Assembly: GCA_902511405.1 (NCBI GenBank)
Contig: CABXEZ010000004.1
Coordinates: forward strand, 8,001-69,620
DNA: 61,620 nucleotides
Direction: 5' to 3'
Source: an uncultured Alphaproteobacteria bacterium
Lineage (GTDB): Bacteria; Pseudomonadota; Alphaproteobacteria; HIMB59; GCA-002718135
In this document: piece after piece, positions 27,784 to 36,879 of the stretch
Layout: each line of letters opens with the position of its first letter
How positions within the stretch are numbered: the first letter of the stretch is position 1
The notes under the pieces: model-generated
Database searches by the model: none
The model's input: only the letters and a program-made list of their open reading frames with translations
What the model was told of the DNA's origin: nothing
Position numbers and translations under genes: made by a program

Positions 27784-28619
27784 CTTTTAACAACAAATAT
27801 TAATATAAAAAATATGATATCAAACAAAAATAACAATATATTTTTTTTAAATTTTAATACAATCTTATATTGATTTATAATTGATTTATAAAAAATTAAT
27901 AAATCCATTTTTTGAGTTTTGGGATGATAAATATCTGCATTAATAATTTTTTTTAATTTATACCCTTTCTTATAAAAAATATGAGACGTGTAAACATCTT
28001 CATAAAAAGCTTTACCATTATTTTGAAAAAATTCGTAATCTTTTAAAGCTGATTTATGAAAACATAGTGAGCTATTCAGCCATTCGTAAGAAATTATCTG
28101 TGAATTTAGTCCAGGAATTGGTTTGCCTGAACTTATAATACTATAAGGTTTAACTTTTTTAAAACTATTTAGAAAAAAAAGTAAGTATCTAAATAATCTG
28201 TACTTATTATAAATTTTTCTCCATCTTAGGTCAGCTATGTTTCCATCAACTGTTTTTAAATTAGCTGAAAATATTATTTTATAATGATTTTTTATTAATT
28301 CGTTATAAATTAGCTTCAAAGTGTTTTTACCAATTATAATATCATCATCTAATTGTAAAACATAATCCATGGTAGATTTATTTAGACCTATTTGTCTTTG
28401 TGTGATTTGATTTTTAATATTTGATTTTAAGATTTTAATATTTATTTTTTTATTATATTTTTTACAGTTAAATATATATTTGTTATATTGGTCTTTAAAA
28501 CAAACAATAATTATTTCTTTTGGTATATATTCATTTAATAAAACACTTTTTAATAATTTTTGGATAATATGATGCCCATTATAAGATGCTATGACTATTG
28601 ATAGATTTATTTTAATCAT
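27780..28619 (-). CDS. family 2 glycosyltransferase with C-terminal membrane anchor
   Basis: A GT2 enzyme of 279 aa: NLSIVIASYNGHH at the N-terminus, the QLDDDIIIG metal site, and an acceptor-side segment NGKAFYEDVYTSHIF. The last 20 or so residues form a hydrophobic helix (LFLFDIIFFILIFVV) that would anchor it to the inner membrane. First gene of the two-gene minus-strand unit. A divergent gap of about 50 bases separates it from the dehydrogenase on the other strand. Confidence 0.82.
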   Translation of the reverse strand: MIKINLSIVIASYNGHHIIQKLLKSVLLNEYIPKEIIIVCFKDQYNKYIFNCKKYNKKINIKILKSNIKNQITQRQIGLNKSTMDYVLQLDDDIIIGKNTLKLIYNELIKNHYKIIFSANLKTVDGNIADLRWRKIYNKYRLFRYLLFFLNSFKKVKPYSIISSGKPIPGLNSQIISYEWLNSSLCFHKSALKDYEFFQNNGKAFYEDVYTSHIFYKKGYKLKKIINADIYHPKTQKMDLLIFYKSIINQYKIVLKFKKNILLFLFDIIFFILIFVVKR

Positions 28620-28670
28620 TATTTATTAACATTTTAAATTTAATCATGCTATTTGAGTAGATTATTAATT

Positions 28671-29954
28671 ATGAAAACTCAAATTAAAATTGCCGTTATT
28701 GGCTTAGGATACGTGGGATTACCTCTAGCTATTGAGTTTTCCAAACATTATTTTGTAACTGGATATGACATAAATAAAAATAGAATAAAATCTTTAAAAA
28801 AATATAAAGATAATAATAATGAGGTCAAAATAAATAAAAATTTTTTAAAACAAAATAAATTAAATTTTACGAGTTATGCAAAAGATTTACATGGGTCCAA
28901 TGTATTTATTGTTTGTGTTCCTACACCAATTTTTAAATCTACTAAACCAGATTTAAGAAACTTAGTGAGTGCATGTCATTTAATCTCTAAATATATTAAA
29001 ATTAATGATTTAATTGTTTTTGAATCTACCGTCTATCCTTCAACTACCGAAAATGTTTGTTTGAAAATATTAGAAAAAAAATCAAAACTTAAATGTATTA
29101 CTGCTAATGATTTTAAAGAAGGTTTTTATTTGGGTTATAGTCCAGAAAGAATAAATCCAGGTGATCTTAATCATCATCTTTCTAATACAGCAAAACTTGT
29201 TTCCAGTAATTCATCTATAGGATTAAAAAAAATTTATTCTCTTTATAAAAAAATAATAAAAGCAGATGTAATTAAAGTAAACTCTATACAAATATGTGAG
29301 TCTGCTAAAATTATCGAAAATGTTCAAAGAGATGTCAATATTGCTTTGATGAATGAATTTTCAAAAATTTTTAGAAAAATGAACTTAAATGTTAATGAAA
29401 TTATCAAATATGCTTCAACAAAATGGAATTTTCTAAAATTTTATCCTGGTTTAGTTGGTGGCCACTGTATCGGTGTAGATCCATACTATCTAGCTCATAT
29501 TGCAAAAAAAAATAAAATTGATCCTAGATTAATTATTTCAGGAAGAAAAATTAACGACAAAATGTATCTACAGGTTATAAAAAGAGTATCAGATATTTGT
29601 TTAAGTCAAAATATAAATATATCAAAATCAAATGTTCTTCTTATGGGGTATGCATTTAAAGAAAATTGCTCAGATATTAGAAACACTCAAATAATCAAAA
29701 TATTCGATTATTATAAAAAGTATGCCCAAAAAGTTGAAATATATGACCCTCTTATCAAATCAACTAAAGAGATTAAAAGTAGAATTGAAATTATAAAAAA
29801 ACCAAAACAAAAATATTATAGTATTGTCTTAGTTTTGGTACCTCATAAACAAATTCTTGCACTTACATCTAAATACATAGATAAAATTACTAAACCCAGA
29901 AGTATAATATTCGATTTAAAAAATGCCTTTAAAAGGAATTACTTCAGTCTTTAA
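28671..29954 (+). CDS. UDP-N-acetylhexosamine (nucleotide-sugar) 6-dehydrogenase, WbpO/TviB-like
   Basis: A four-electron NAD-dependent oxidation of an NDP-hexosamine to its uronic acid. IAVIGLGYVGLPLA (7-20) is the Rossmann loop, SPERINPGD (157-165) binds substrate, and the catalytic Cys266 lies in GGHCIGVDPYY with Lys213 upstream. The internal sequence is more like WbpO/TviB than Ugd. I prefer the ATG at 28671 over an in-frame TTG 18 bases upstream because the Rossmann strand begins right after it. The product, a HexNAcA, could be the target of the amidotransferase encoded at 32008. Confidence 0.9.
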   Translation: MKTQIKIAVIGLGYVGLPLAIEFSKHYFVTGYDINKNRIKSLKKYKDNNNEVKINKNFLKQNKLNFTSYAKDLHGSNVFIVCVPTPIFKSTKPDLRNLVSACHLISKYIKINDLIVFESTVYPSTTENVCLKILEKKSKLKCITANDFKEGFYLGYSPERINPGDLNHHLSNTAKLVSSNSSIGLKKIYSLYKKIIKADVIKVNSIQICESAKIIENVQRDVNIALMNEFSKIFRKMNLNVNEIIKYASTKWNFLKFYPGLVGGHCIGVDPYYLAHIAKKNKIDPRLIISGRKINDKMYLQVIKRVSDICLSQNINISKSNVLLMGYAFKENCSDIRNTQIIKIFDYYKKYAQKVEIYDPLIKSTKEIKSRIEIIKKPKQKYYSIVLVLVPHKQILALTSKYIDKITKPRSIIFDLKNAFKRNYFSL

Positions 29955-29963
29955 TTCACATTA

Positions 29964-31070
29964 ATGGATATATTATTAATTAAAACCTTTCCTTTAAGTC
30001 TGAATGAATGGAATAAAGTTGGAATAATTGATCGTGAATTAGAGCTCTTTAAAAGTATATCTACAGATGAAAAATTTAATTATACAATAGGAACTTTTGG
30101 AGATTTAAGTGATTTGAAATACTCTGAGAAAACCAAACCAATAAAAATAATCCCTTTTTTTCAAGGATTTCTATCAGTAAAATCCCCATTTTTAAAATAT
30201 ATTTACTCTTTTTTTTTACCAATAATTTATAAAAAAAATTTTAAAGAATTTAAAATTATTCAATCCAATCAATTTTGGGGTAGCTGGATATTAATATTAA
30301 GTAAACTTATATTAAGAAAAAAAATTATTATTAGACAGGGTTTTGATTTCTTTGATTTTCTTTTAAAAAAAAAATCAAATATAATTATTGTTTTTTTGAT
30401 TAGACTGTACTCAAAGTTTATTTATAATTATTCAGATTTTATAATTGTTACAACAAATAGATCTAAAATAAATATTAGTAAATTATTTAAAATTAATACA
30501 AATAAAATAAAAGTCATTCCAAATTTTATAGATGTAAGAAAATTTTATCCAATGAATGAAATTAAAAAAACAAATAAGATTCTTTGTGTTGGCAGATTGA
30601 CTGAACAGAAAAATTATGAGTTACTATTTAAATCATTAATTGGAAGTAATTACGAAGTAGATATTATAGGTCATGGAAATCCCAAATCATATTATTCAAT
30701 AATAAAATCAAATAATTTAAAAGTTAATTTTCTTGGGAATATTTCTAACCAGGAACTCCCAAAAATTTATAACTCATATAATATTTATATATTATGCTCT
30801 TTATATGAGGGGCATCCCAAATCTTTGCTTGAGGCAATGTCTTGTGGAGTAAATTGCATAGGAACAAATGTTGAAGGTATAGCAGATTTGTATGAAAATA
30901 AAAATTTTAATTTAGTGGACTTAAACTCAAAATCATTGAGATCAAAAATCGATTATATAATGCAAAAAGAAAGCAGTATAGATCTTGATGCGTCTAAATA
31001 TATAGAAAAAAATTTTTCAATTAATGAAATTAAAAAAAAATATCTTAGTTTTTACAGTCAAATTAAATGA
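29964..31070 (+). CDS. family 4 glycosyltransferase
   Basis: A retaining GT-B enzyme of 368 aa. The donor-binding half has ILCVGRLTEQKNYELL, VDIIGHGNP and the family E-x7-E motif within YEGHPKSLLEAMSCG. The N-terminal acceptor half has the QSNQFWGSW segment. No signal peptide. It lies ten bases after the dehydrogenase gene, and the next gene overlaps its stop by four bases. The sugar donor is not deducible. Confidence 0.85.
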   Translation: MDILLIKTFPLSLNEWNKVGIIDRELELFKSISTDEKFNYTIGTFGDLSDLKYSEKTKPIKIIPFFQGFLSVKSPFLKYIYSFFLPIIYKKNFKEFKIIQSNQFWGSWILILSKLILRKKIIIRQGFDFFDFLLKKKSNIIIVFLIRLYSKFIYNYSDFIIVTTNRSKINISKLFKINTNKIKVIPNFIDVRKFYPMNEIKKTNKILCVGRLTEQKNYELLFKSLIGSNYEVDIIGHGNPKSYYSIIKSNNLKVNFLGNISNQELPKIYNSYNIYILCSLYEGHPKSLLEAMSCGVNCIGTNVEGIADLYENKNFNLVDLNSKSLRSKIDYIMQKESSIDLDASKYIEKNFSINEIKKKYLSFYSQIK

Positions 31071-32002
31071 ATATGCCTGCAATATCAGTAATAATGTCAA
31101 TTAAAAATGATGAAGGTGATTATTTAAGTCAGTCAATTGAAAGTATATTAAATCAAAGTTTTAAAGAATTTGAATTTATAATAATACTGGATGGATCTGA
31201 TAGAGGTACTATAAAAAAAGTAGAGTATTATAAAAATTTAGATCCACGATTAAGAATTTTTTATCAAGAAAATTTAGGTTTAACAAAATCACTAAATATT
31301 GCTATTAAAAAGTCTAGATCTGACTTAATTGTTAGGCAGGATTATGATGATGTAAGTGATTTGAACAGATTAGATTTTTTATATAAATATATGATAAAAA
31401 ATTTAGACATTGTTTTATTAGGTTCTAATTGTATTAAAATAAATAATAATAATAAGATTATTGGAAAAATTAAAGTAGAATGTAATTATAAAAAGTTAAA
31501 AAAAAAGATACTTTATTTTAATCCGCTTATACATCCTTCAGTAATTTTTAGAAAAAATATTTTAAAAGAATTTAATTTTTATAATGAAAATTATATTGTG
31601 TCTCAAGATTATGAATTGTGGTCAAAAGTTTCAAAAAAATATAAAATTGCTAATATAAATCAATATTTATTAAAACTTAGAATGCATAAAAATTCAGTAT
31701 CTAGTTCAAATAATTTTCTTCAAAGAAAAAATTCATTTTTAATTAACGTAAAAAATAATTTTAAAAAATATGAAAAAATCATAGATGCAAATATAGAAGC
31801 AGATCTTTTCTATATCAAAAAATTGTTTAATAATGATGATAAAGAAGTTTTTGATTTTATTAATTCTAGAATGTATGTTTTATTTTATGATAAAATAAAA
31901 GTATATTCATTTTTTACATATAATGTTAAAACATTTTACTTAATATTAATTTATTACTTCTATAGACCTAAATATTTAATTTTAAGATTACTAAATAAAT
32001 AA
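31067..32002 (+). CDS. family 2 glycosyltransferase
   Basis: A 311-aa GT-A enzyme with AISVIMSIKNDEGDYL, IIILDGSDRGT and VRQDYDDVSDLNRL. A GSNCIKINN segment and IHPSVIFRKN follow. These motifs parallel the GT2 at 26149. The C-terminus is basic and aromatic and may associate with the membrane. The ATG at 31067 overlaps the previous stop by four bases. Another ATG two codons later is equally possible. Five bases separate it from the amidotransferase gene. Confidence 0.85.
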   Translation: MNMPAISVIMSIKNDEGDYLSQSIESILNQSFKEFEFIIILDGSDRGTIKKVEYYKNLDPRLRIFYQENLGLTKSLNIAIKKSRSDLIVRQDYDDVSDLNRLDFLYKYMIKNLDIVLLGSNCIKINNNNKIIGKIKVECNYKKLKKKILYFNPLIHPSVIFRKNILKEFNFYNENYIVSQDYELWSKVSKKYKIANINQYLLKLRMHKNSVSSSNNFLQRKNSFLINVKNNFKKYEKIIDANIEADLFYIKKLFNNDDKEVFDFINSRMYVLFYDKIKVYSFFTYNVKTFYLILIYYFYRPKYLILRLLNK

Positions 32003-32007
32003 AAATA

Positions 32008-33930
32008 ATGTGCGGATTAATTGGTTTCATTTCAAAAAAAAATATCTCTAAAGATCTAATATTTCAAATGTTAGATTCTTTGAAACATAGAGGTCCTGAT
32101 TCTAATGATTATTATTTAGATAGCAGGTTTAATTTATTCTTAGGTCATACAAGACTCTCAATTTTGGATGTATCAGATAAAGCTAATCAGCCTATCATAT
32201 CAAAAAACAAAAGATATGTTATGATATTTAATGGTGAAATATATAATTTTAATAAATTAAAAAAATTATTAAATGATAAATTTACAATTAAATGGAACAG
32301 TCATGGAGATACTGAAGTATTAATTAATTGTATAGAAAAATTTGGATTTTTAGAGTCATTAAAATTAATTGAGGGCATGTTTGCAATTGCTGTGTATGAC
32401 ATTAAATTACACAAGATTTATCTTGCAAGAGATAAATTTGGTGAAAAACCAATTTACTTTGGCAATTCTAATGAAAAGTTTTATTTTTCTAGTGAATTAA
32501 AAGCAATGATGGTGGATAAATATTTTGATAAAGAAATAAACAAACTTAGTTTAAAATATTTAATGAGTTATAATTATATACCTGCGCCTCTCTCTATATT
32601 TAAAAATATATCTAAGTTAAAGCAGGGCCACTATATTCAAATTGATTTAAACAAAAAAAATTATGATAGTAATTCTATTAATCAAATAAAGTTTACAAAT
32701 GATGAATTAGAAAATTATAGTACAAATGATAATTTTGACAAAAATAAAAATACATTAAGAGATCTAATTTTTAACTCTGTTGAAAGAAAAATAGGATCTG
32801 ACGTAGAGATTGGTTCATTCTTGTCATCAGGTATAGATAGCTCAACAATTACTTCTGTGATGACACATGTTTCAAAAAAAAAAATACAAACATTCTCATT
32901 AGGCTATCAAGAAGATTATTTTGATGAAAGCAAGCAAGCTGAGAAAATTTCAAAATTTTTAGGCACTCACCATCATAATATTAATTTTGACCTTAATGAT
33001 GCTTCTGATTTGGTATTGAATTTACCTAAATTTTTTTGTGAACCATTTTCTGACTCATCGCAAATCCCCACTTTATATCTAAGTAAAGAAACATCTAAAT
33101 ATGTTAAGGTTTGTTGTTCTGGAGATGGTGGAGATGAATTATTTGGTGGTTACAATCGGTATATTAATTCACAATTAATGTCTGATATGTATCTAAAAAA
33201 AAAATCATTAAAGAGTTCTTTAATAAATATTATGGGATCAAGAAAATTTGATTTCATATTTAACTTTCTTTTAAAATTTAATAATTTTTTTCCAGACAAT
33301 TTAAAGATACATAACATGATCCAGAAATCTGAAAGCATTGTAAATGCATTGAATGAAAAAAATCTTTACCAAATGTACTTGTCAATTAATCAGCATTGGA
33401 ATTTTAATGATTTCATTAACACTAATCAAAATAACGATTTATTCAGCGAATATTGGAGTAATGATTTGGAATATTTAGAAAATATAATGAATCTTGATTT
33501 GAATACATATTTGCCTGATGATCTTTTAGTCAAAGTAGATAGGTCTTCAATGGCTTATAGCTTAGAAGTAAGAAATCCTTTTCTTGACAAAAATATTTTA
33601 AATTTTGCCAAAAACATACCAAGTCATCATAAGATTAAAAATAATAAAGGTAAAATAATTCTTAGATCGGTATTGGAAGATTTAATTCCAAAAAATTTAA
33701 TTCAAAATCAAAAAAAAGGATTTTTATTTCCAGTAAAATCTGTTTTGGACAATCAATTAAATTCATGGGCTGAAAAATTAATTAACAAAGACGCAATAAA
33801 TTCTCATAACTTTTTTGATTATGATGAAGTCTTAAAAGAATGGAATTTATTAAAATGTGGAAAAAATAACAGTGAATATAAAATTTGGGATATTTTAGTT
33901 TTTCAAGATTGGTATTTAAAACATTTTTAA
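32008..33930 (+). CDS. asparagine-synthase-family amidotransferase (AsnB/WbtH-like)
   Basis: A glutamine-dependent amidotransferase of 640 aa. The mature N-terminus would expose the catalytic Cys2 (MCGLIGF), with HRGPDS (27-32) and FNGEIYN (74-80). The synthetase half has the ATP pyrophosphatase loop LSSGIDSS (272-279), then SGDGGDELFGGY. In O-antigen clusters such homologues (WbpS, WbtH) amidate uronic-acid residues instead of making asparagine. The nearby HexNAc dehydrogenase supports this reading. The next start codon shares one base with its stop. Confidence 0.85.
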   Translation: MCGLIGFISKKNISKDLIFQMLDSLKHRGPDSNDYYLDSRFNLFLGHTRLSILDVSDKANQPIISKNKRYVMIFNGEIYNFNKLKKLLNDKFTIKWNSHGDTEVLINCIEKFGFLESLKLIEGMFAIAVYDIKLHKIYLARDKFGEKPIYFGNSNEKFYFSSELKAMMVDKYFDKEINKLSLKYLMSYNYIPAPLSIFKNISKLKQGHYIQIDLNKKNYDSNSINQIKFTNDELENYSTNDNFDKNKNTLRDLIFNSVERKIGSDVEIGSFLSSGIDSSTITSVMTHVSKKKIQTFSLGYQEDYFDESKQAEKISKFLGTHHHNINFDLNDASDLVLNLPKFFCEPFSDSSQIPTLYLSKETSKYVKVCCSGDGGDELFGGYNRYINSQLMSDMYLKKKSLKSSLINIMGSRKFDFIFNFLLKFNNFFPDNLKIHNMIQKSESIVNALNEKNLYQMYLSINQHWNFNDFINTNQNNDLFSEYWSNDLEYLENIMNLDLNTYLPDDLLVKVDRSSMAYSLEVRNPFLDKNILNFAKNIPSHHKIKNNKGKIILRSVLEDLIPKNLIQNQKKGFLFPVKSVLDNQLNSWAEKLINKDAINSHNFFDYDEVLKEWNLLKCGKNNSEYKIWDILVFQDWYLKHF

Positions 33931-35018
33931 TGACTCCTTATATATCACTATTTATACTTTCGTGTTTAAGTACTTATCTATTTAAAATTGAATCTAAATA
34001 TAGAAACGTATTTTTTTTTATGATTCTTTCTTTTATTTTTTTCTTTTGTGCATTTAGATATAATGTTGGTGGAGATTGGAAAAGATATCAATTTCTTTTT
34101 GATAATAATAATATTTTTTTAAAACATATTTTTTTAAAAAAAGATGGTATATTTTTCTTTTTAAGCAATTTTTCTAAATTGATAACAAAAAATATATTTT
34201 TTAATAATCTAATTATCTCTATGATATTCTTTTTATCAATTTTACCATTTTTAATTTTTAATAAAAACCCAGCTTTATCTCTAACAATTTTTTTACCACT
34301 AGGTGTATTTATATTACATATGGGATTTATAAGACAATCTTTAGCACTTTCATTAATTTTTTTATCTATTTATTTATATGAGCAAAAATTTTTTTATAAA
34401 TCATTTTTCTTTATAATTTTATCTATTGGTTTTCATTTTTCTGCCATTTTATTTTTATTTGTAATTTTATTTCATTATATAAATGTTAAAGTTAAGTATA
34501 AGTATTTTATTCTATTGGCAGTTACTACAAACCTGCTTATAATTTTTTTTACAATACTAAAATATTATTTCGATATTAATTTTGAAATAAATACATTTAA
34601 TCAAGATTATCTGTACTCATTTAAATTAATACAATCATACATTATTGATAATCAATCTACTTCTCCAGGTCTATTTTACAGATTGGTCCCTACATTATTA
34701 TCATTTTTTTTTATGTTATTTTTTTTTAGTAAAGAAAATGAAACTGATTGTTGGATATTATTTTTTTACTTTTTAATCCTTTCAATTTTTGTTTTTATAA
34801 GCTTTGGTTTTTTTACATTAGCTGATAGAATAAATTATTACACATTGCCTTTTCAAATAATTATTTTTTTATCTGTATTGGAAAAAATTAATAATCCTTT
34901 TATTAAGAACTTATACATTTATTCTTTGGAATTAATTTATTTATCAATTTTAATAATATGGTTATTATTTTCAAATTACAGTAAAGATAATTGGCAGACT
35001 TACACTACTATATTTTAA
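33930..35018 (+). CDS. EpsG-like polysaccharide polymerase (multi-spanning)
   Basis: An inner-membrane protein with roughly ten hydrophobic segments. The RYNVGGDWKRY motif near residues 43-53 is the hallmark of the EpsG/Wzy-like family, and FIRQSLALSL is a second conserved spot. I place the start at the ATG at 33930, which shares a base with the AsnB stop (TAATG). An earlier in-frame ATG at 33885 lies inside asnB and would add fifteen non-membrane residues. It is the best candidate for the repeat-unit polymerase of the island. Confidence 0.78.
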   Translation: MTPYISLFILSCLSTYLFKIESKYRNVFFFMILSFIFFFCAFRYNVGGDWKRYQFLFDNNNIFLKHIFLKKDGIFFFLSNFSKLITKNIFFNNLIISMIFFLSILPFLIFNKNPALSLTIFLPLGVFILHMGFIRQSLALSLIFLSIYLYEQKFFYKSFFFIILSIGFHFSAILFLFVILFHYINVKVKYKYFILLAVTTNLLIIFFTILKYYFDINFEINTFNQDYLYSFKLIQSYIIDNQSTSPGLFYRLVPTLLSFFFMLFFFSKENETDCWILFFYFLILSIFVFISFGFFTLADRINYYTLPFQIIIFLSVLEKINNPFIKNLYIYSLELIYLSILIIWLLFSNYSKDNWQTYTTIF

Positions 35019-36109
35019 TGATAAAAATATTTATGATTTCTAATAATTCATGGAATTTATTTAATTTTAGATCAGAATTAATTCAAAATATATCTAAACA
35101 AAATAAAGTCTATTTGTTTTGTAACAAAGATAAATATTCTAAATCTTTGTTATTCAATACAAATATAAAAATTATAGATTCAAATTTTAAAAAAAACTAT
35201 TTTAATATATTTAGAGATTTATATTTATTATTAAAAATATTATTTTTAGTAATTATTCATAGACCTAAATATATTTTATCTTATACATTAAAGCCTAACC
35301 TTTATTCATTAATCATCACATTTTTTATAAAAGTTAAAGTAATAATAAATGTAACAGGTTTAGGTTCTATTTATTTAAAAAAAAATATTATTAACAATTT
35401 AATTATTAAAATAAACAAATCTTTATTTAAAAAAGCTTATTTTATTTTTTTTCAAAATGAGAATGATCGAATTGATATATGTAATCATGACAAATATTTA
35501 TTAAATATTTCAGGTATTATTCCTGGTTCAGGAATAAATTTACAAAAATTTAATTATAGTACGTTATTAAAAGAACATAAAAATTATATCTTCATAGGCA
35601 GAATTATAAAAGATAAAGGTATAATTGAACTTTTAAATTCGATTAAAAAAATTAAAAAAAAAATAGAAATAAATTTTCAAATTATTGGTAATATTGATCA
35701 ATTTAACCCCAGTAATATAGATTATAAGTCTTTTGGATTGTGGAGGGATTTAAAAATTTTTGATTATTTTGAGCATCAAGACAATGTTTATAATTTTATT
35801 AAAAATTCTCAATGTTTAATTCTTCCATCATATAGAGAAGGATGTTCAAGGGTTATAATGGAAGCTATGGCTATAGGAAGACCTGTAATAGCAACAAATG
35901 TGCCAGGTTGTAATAATTTGATAAAAGATGGTATAAATGGTTTTTTAGTTGAACCAAAAAATACAAATAGTTTATATGAAGCTATAGTAAAATTTAATAA
36001 CTTAAGTTATGAAGAAAAATTAAAGATGGGAAAAAATGGTAGAAAAATAATTGAGGATAGTTTTGGTGTAAGTTTAGTAGTTGATAAATATTTAAATAAA
36101 ATGAAATAA
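35018..36109 (+). CDS. family 4 glycosyltransferase (PglA/WbaZ-like)
   Basis: A 363-aa GT-B enzyme: IFMISNNSWNLFNFRSELI at the N-terminus, FIGRIIKDKGIIELL as donor-domain start, and PSYREGCSRVIMEAMAIGRPVI containing the E-x7-E motif. NLIKDGINGFLVEPKN is typical of bacterial galactosyl- or HexNAc-transferases acting on lipid-linked sugars. The start at 35018 shares one base with the stop of the polymerase gene. Nine extra codons from 34991 would only shadow that gene. Confidence 0.85.
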   Translation: MIKIFMISNNSWNLFNFRSELIQNISKQNKVYLFCNKDKYSKSLLFNTNIKIIDSNFKKNYFNIFRDLYLLLKILFLVIIHRPKYILSYTLKPNLYSLIITFFIKVKVIINVTGLGSIYLKKNIINNLIIKINKSLFKKAYFIFFQNENDRIDICNHDKYLLNISGIIPGSGINLQKFNYSTLLKEHKNYIFIGRIIKDKGIIELLNSIKKIKKKIEINFQIIGNIDQFNPSNIDYKSFGLWRDLKIFDYFEHQDNVYNFIKNSQCLILPSYREGCSRVIMEAMAIGRPVIATNVPGCNNLIKDGINGFLVEPKNTNSLYEAIVKFNNLSYEEKLKMGKNGRKIIEDSFGVSLVVDKYLNKMK

Positions 36110-36120
36110 CTTAAAAACTT

Positions 36121-36879
36121 ATGTTTAAAAATAAATTAATTTACCTATTTTTTCTTACTTTTTTTATACTGGCAATATTGATTGACTATACTATTTATGA
36201 AAACAAAGTTGCTGATAAAGTAAAAGATCAAAATAAAATCGAGAAAATAATAAAAAAATCTTTAATAACTATTCAATTTGATTCCTTAGCATTTGGAGAA
36301 ATGAGTTTTTTTGAAGACAAAAATTCAAATTTTTTAATATTAGGCAATGAAATTTCAAAAAAATTAAGTTATTTAATTAATAAGAGTGATTTAAAAAAAT
36401 TTTATAATAATAATAAATTTGAATCAACAAATTTAAATAAAGCAGAAGATAAATATTTTACCATTAATCATTCACCTATTACTGATGATGTTCTTTATGG
36501 AAAAATGTATTTTAACATTGATGTCTTTACAACTATTAAAGATGAAGCTTTTACTAATTATATTTTAGAAAAATTAAAATTAATTCTTCAAGAAGATAAG
36601 GATAATTTTTTTGATATCATTAATAGTTTGGCTGAGTTTTTTATTTATGAAGAATATTATTATAAGGAATACATTAAAATTATTAAAAATTTAGATTATA
36701 ATAAGTTTTTTATTAATGATATAAGTGTATTTGTTAGCAAAAATAATGTTTATGTACCAGATTTAAATACTAGATATTACATATTCAAAACTTTTATTCC
36801 TGTATTCACCACATTAGCTATTTTTATTTTTTTTATTTTTTTTATTTTTTTAATATTAATAAAAAATTTGAAAAAATAA
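36121..36879 (+). CDS. two-helix membrane protein with Wzz-like topology
   Basis: No family is recognised by sequence. The 252-aa protein has a membrane segment at about 7-26 and a second at about 222-248, with some 190 charged, periplasm-facing residues between. That topology is that of polysaccharide co-polymerases (Wzz). The gene sits directly upstream of the O-antigen ligase gene and two genes after the polymerase gene. The usual Pro-rich motif before the second helix is weak (a lone Pro in FKTFIPVF). Chain-length control is therefore an inference from topology and place. Confidence 0.5.
   Translation: MFKNKLIYLFFLTFFILAILIDYTIYENKVADKVKDQNKIEKIIKKSLITIQFDSLAFGEMSFFEDKNSNFLILGNEISKKLSYLINKSDLKKFYNNNKFESTNLNKAEDKYFTINHSPITDDVLYGKMYFNIDVFTTIKDEAFTNYILEKLKLILQEDKDNFFDIINSLAEFFIYEEYYYKEYIKIIKNLDYNKFFINDISVFVSKNNVYVPDLNTRYYIFKTFIPVFTTLAIFIFFIFFIFLILIKNLKK

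Noticed and set aside
33885-33929. Longer start for the EpsG-like polymerase
   Set aside because: The extra 15 codons lie inside the amidotransferase gene. The TAATG junction at 33930 is a better start and gives a normal membrane N-terminus.
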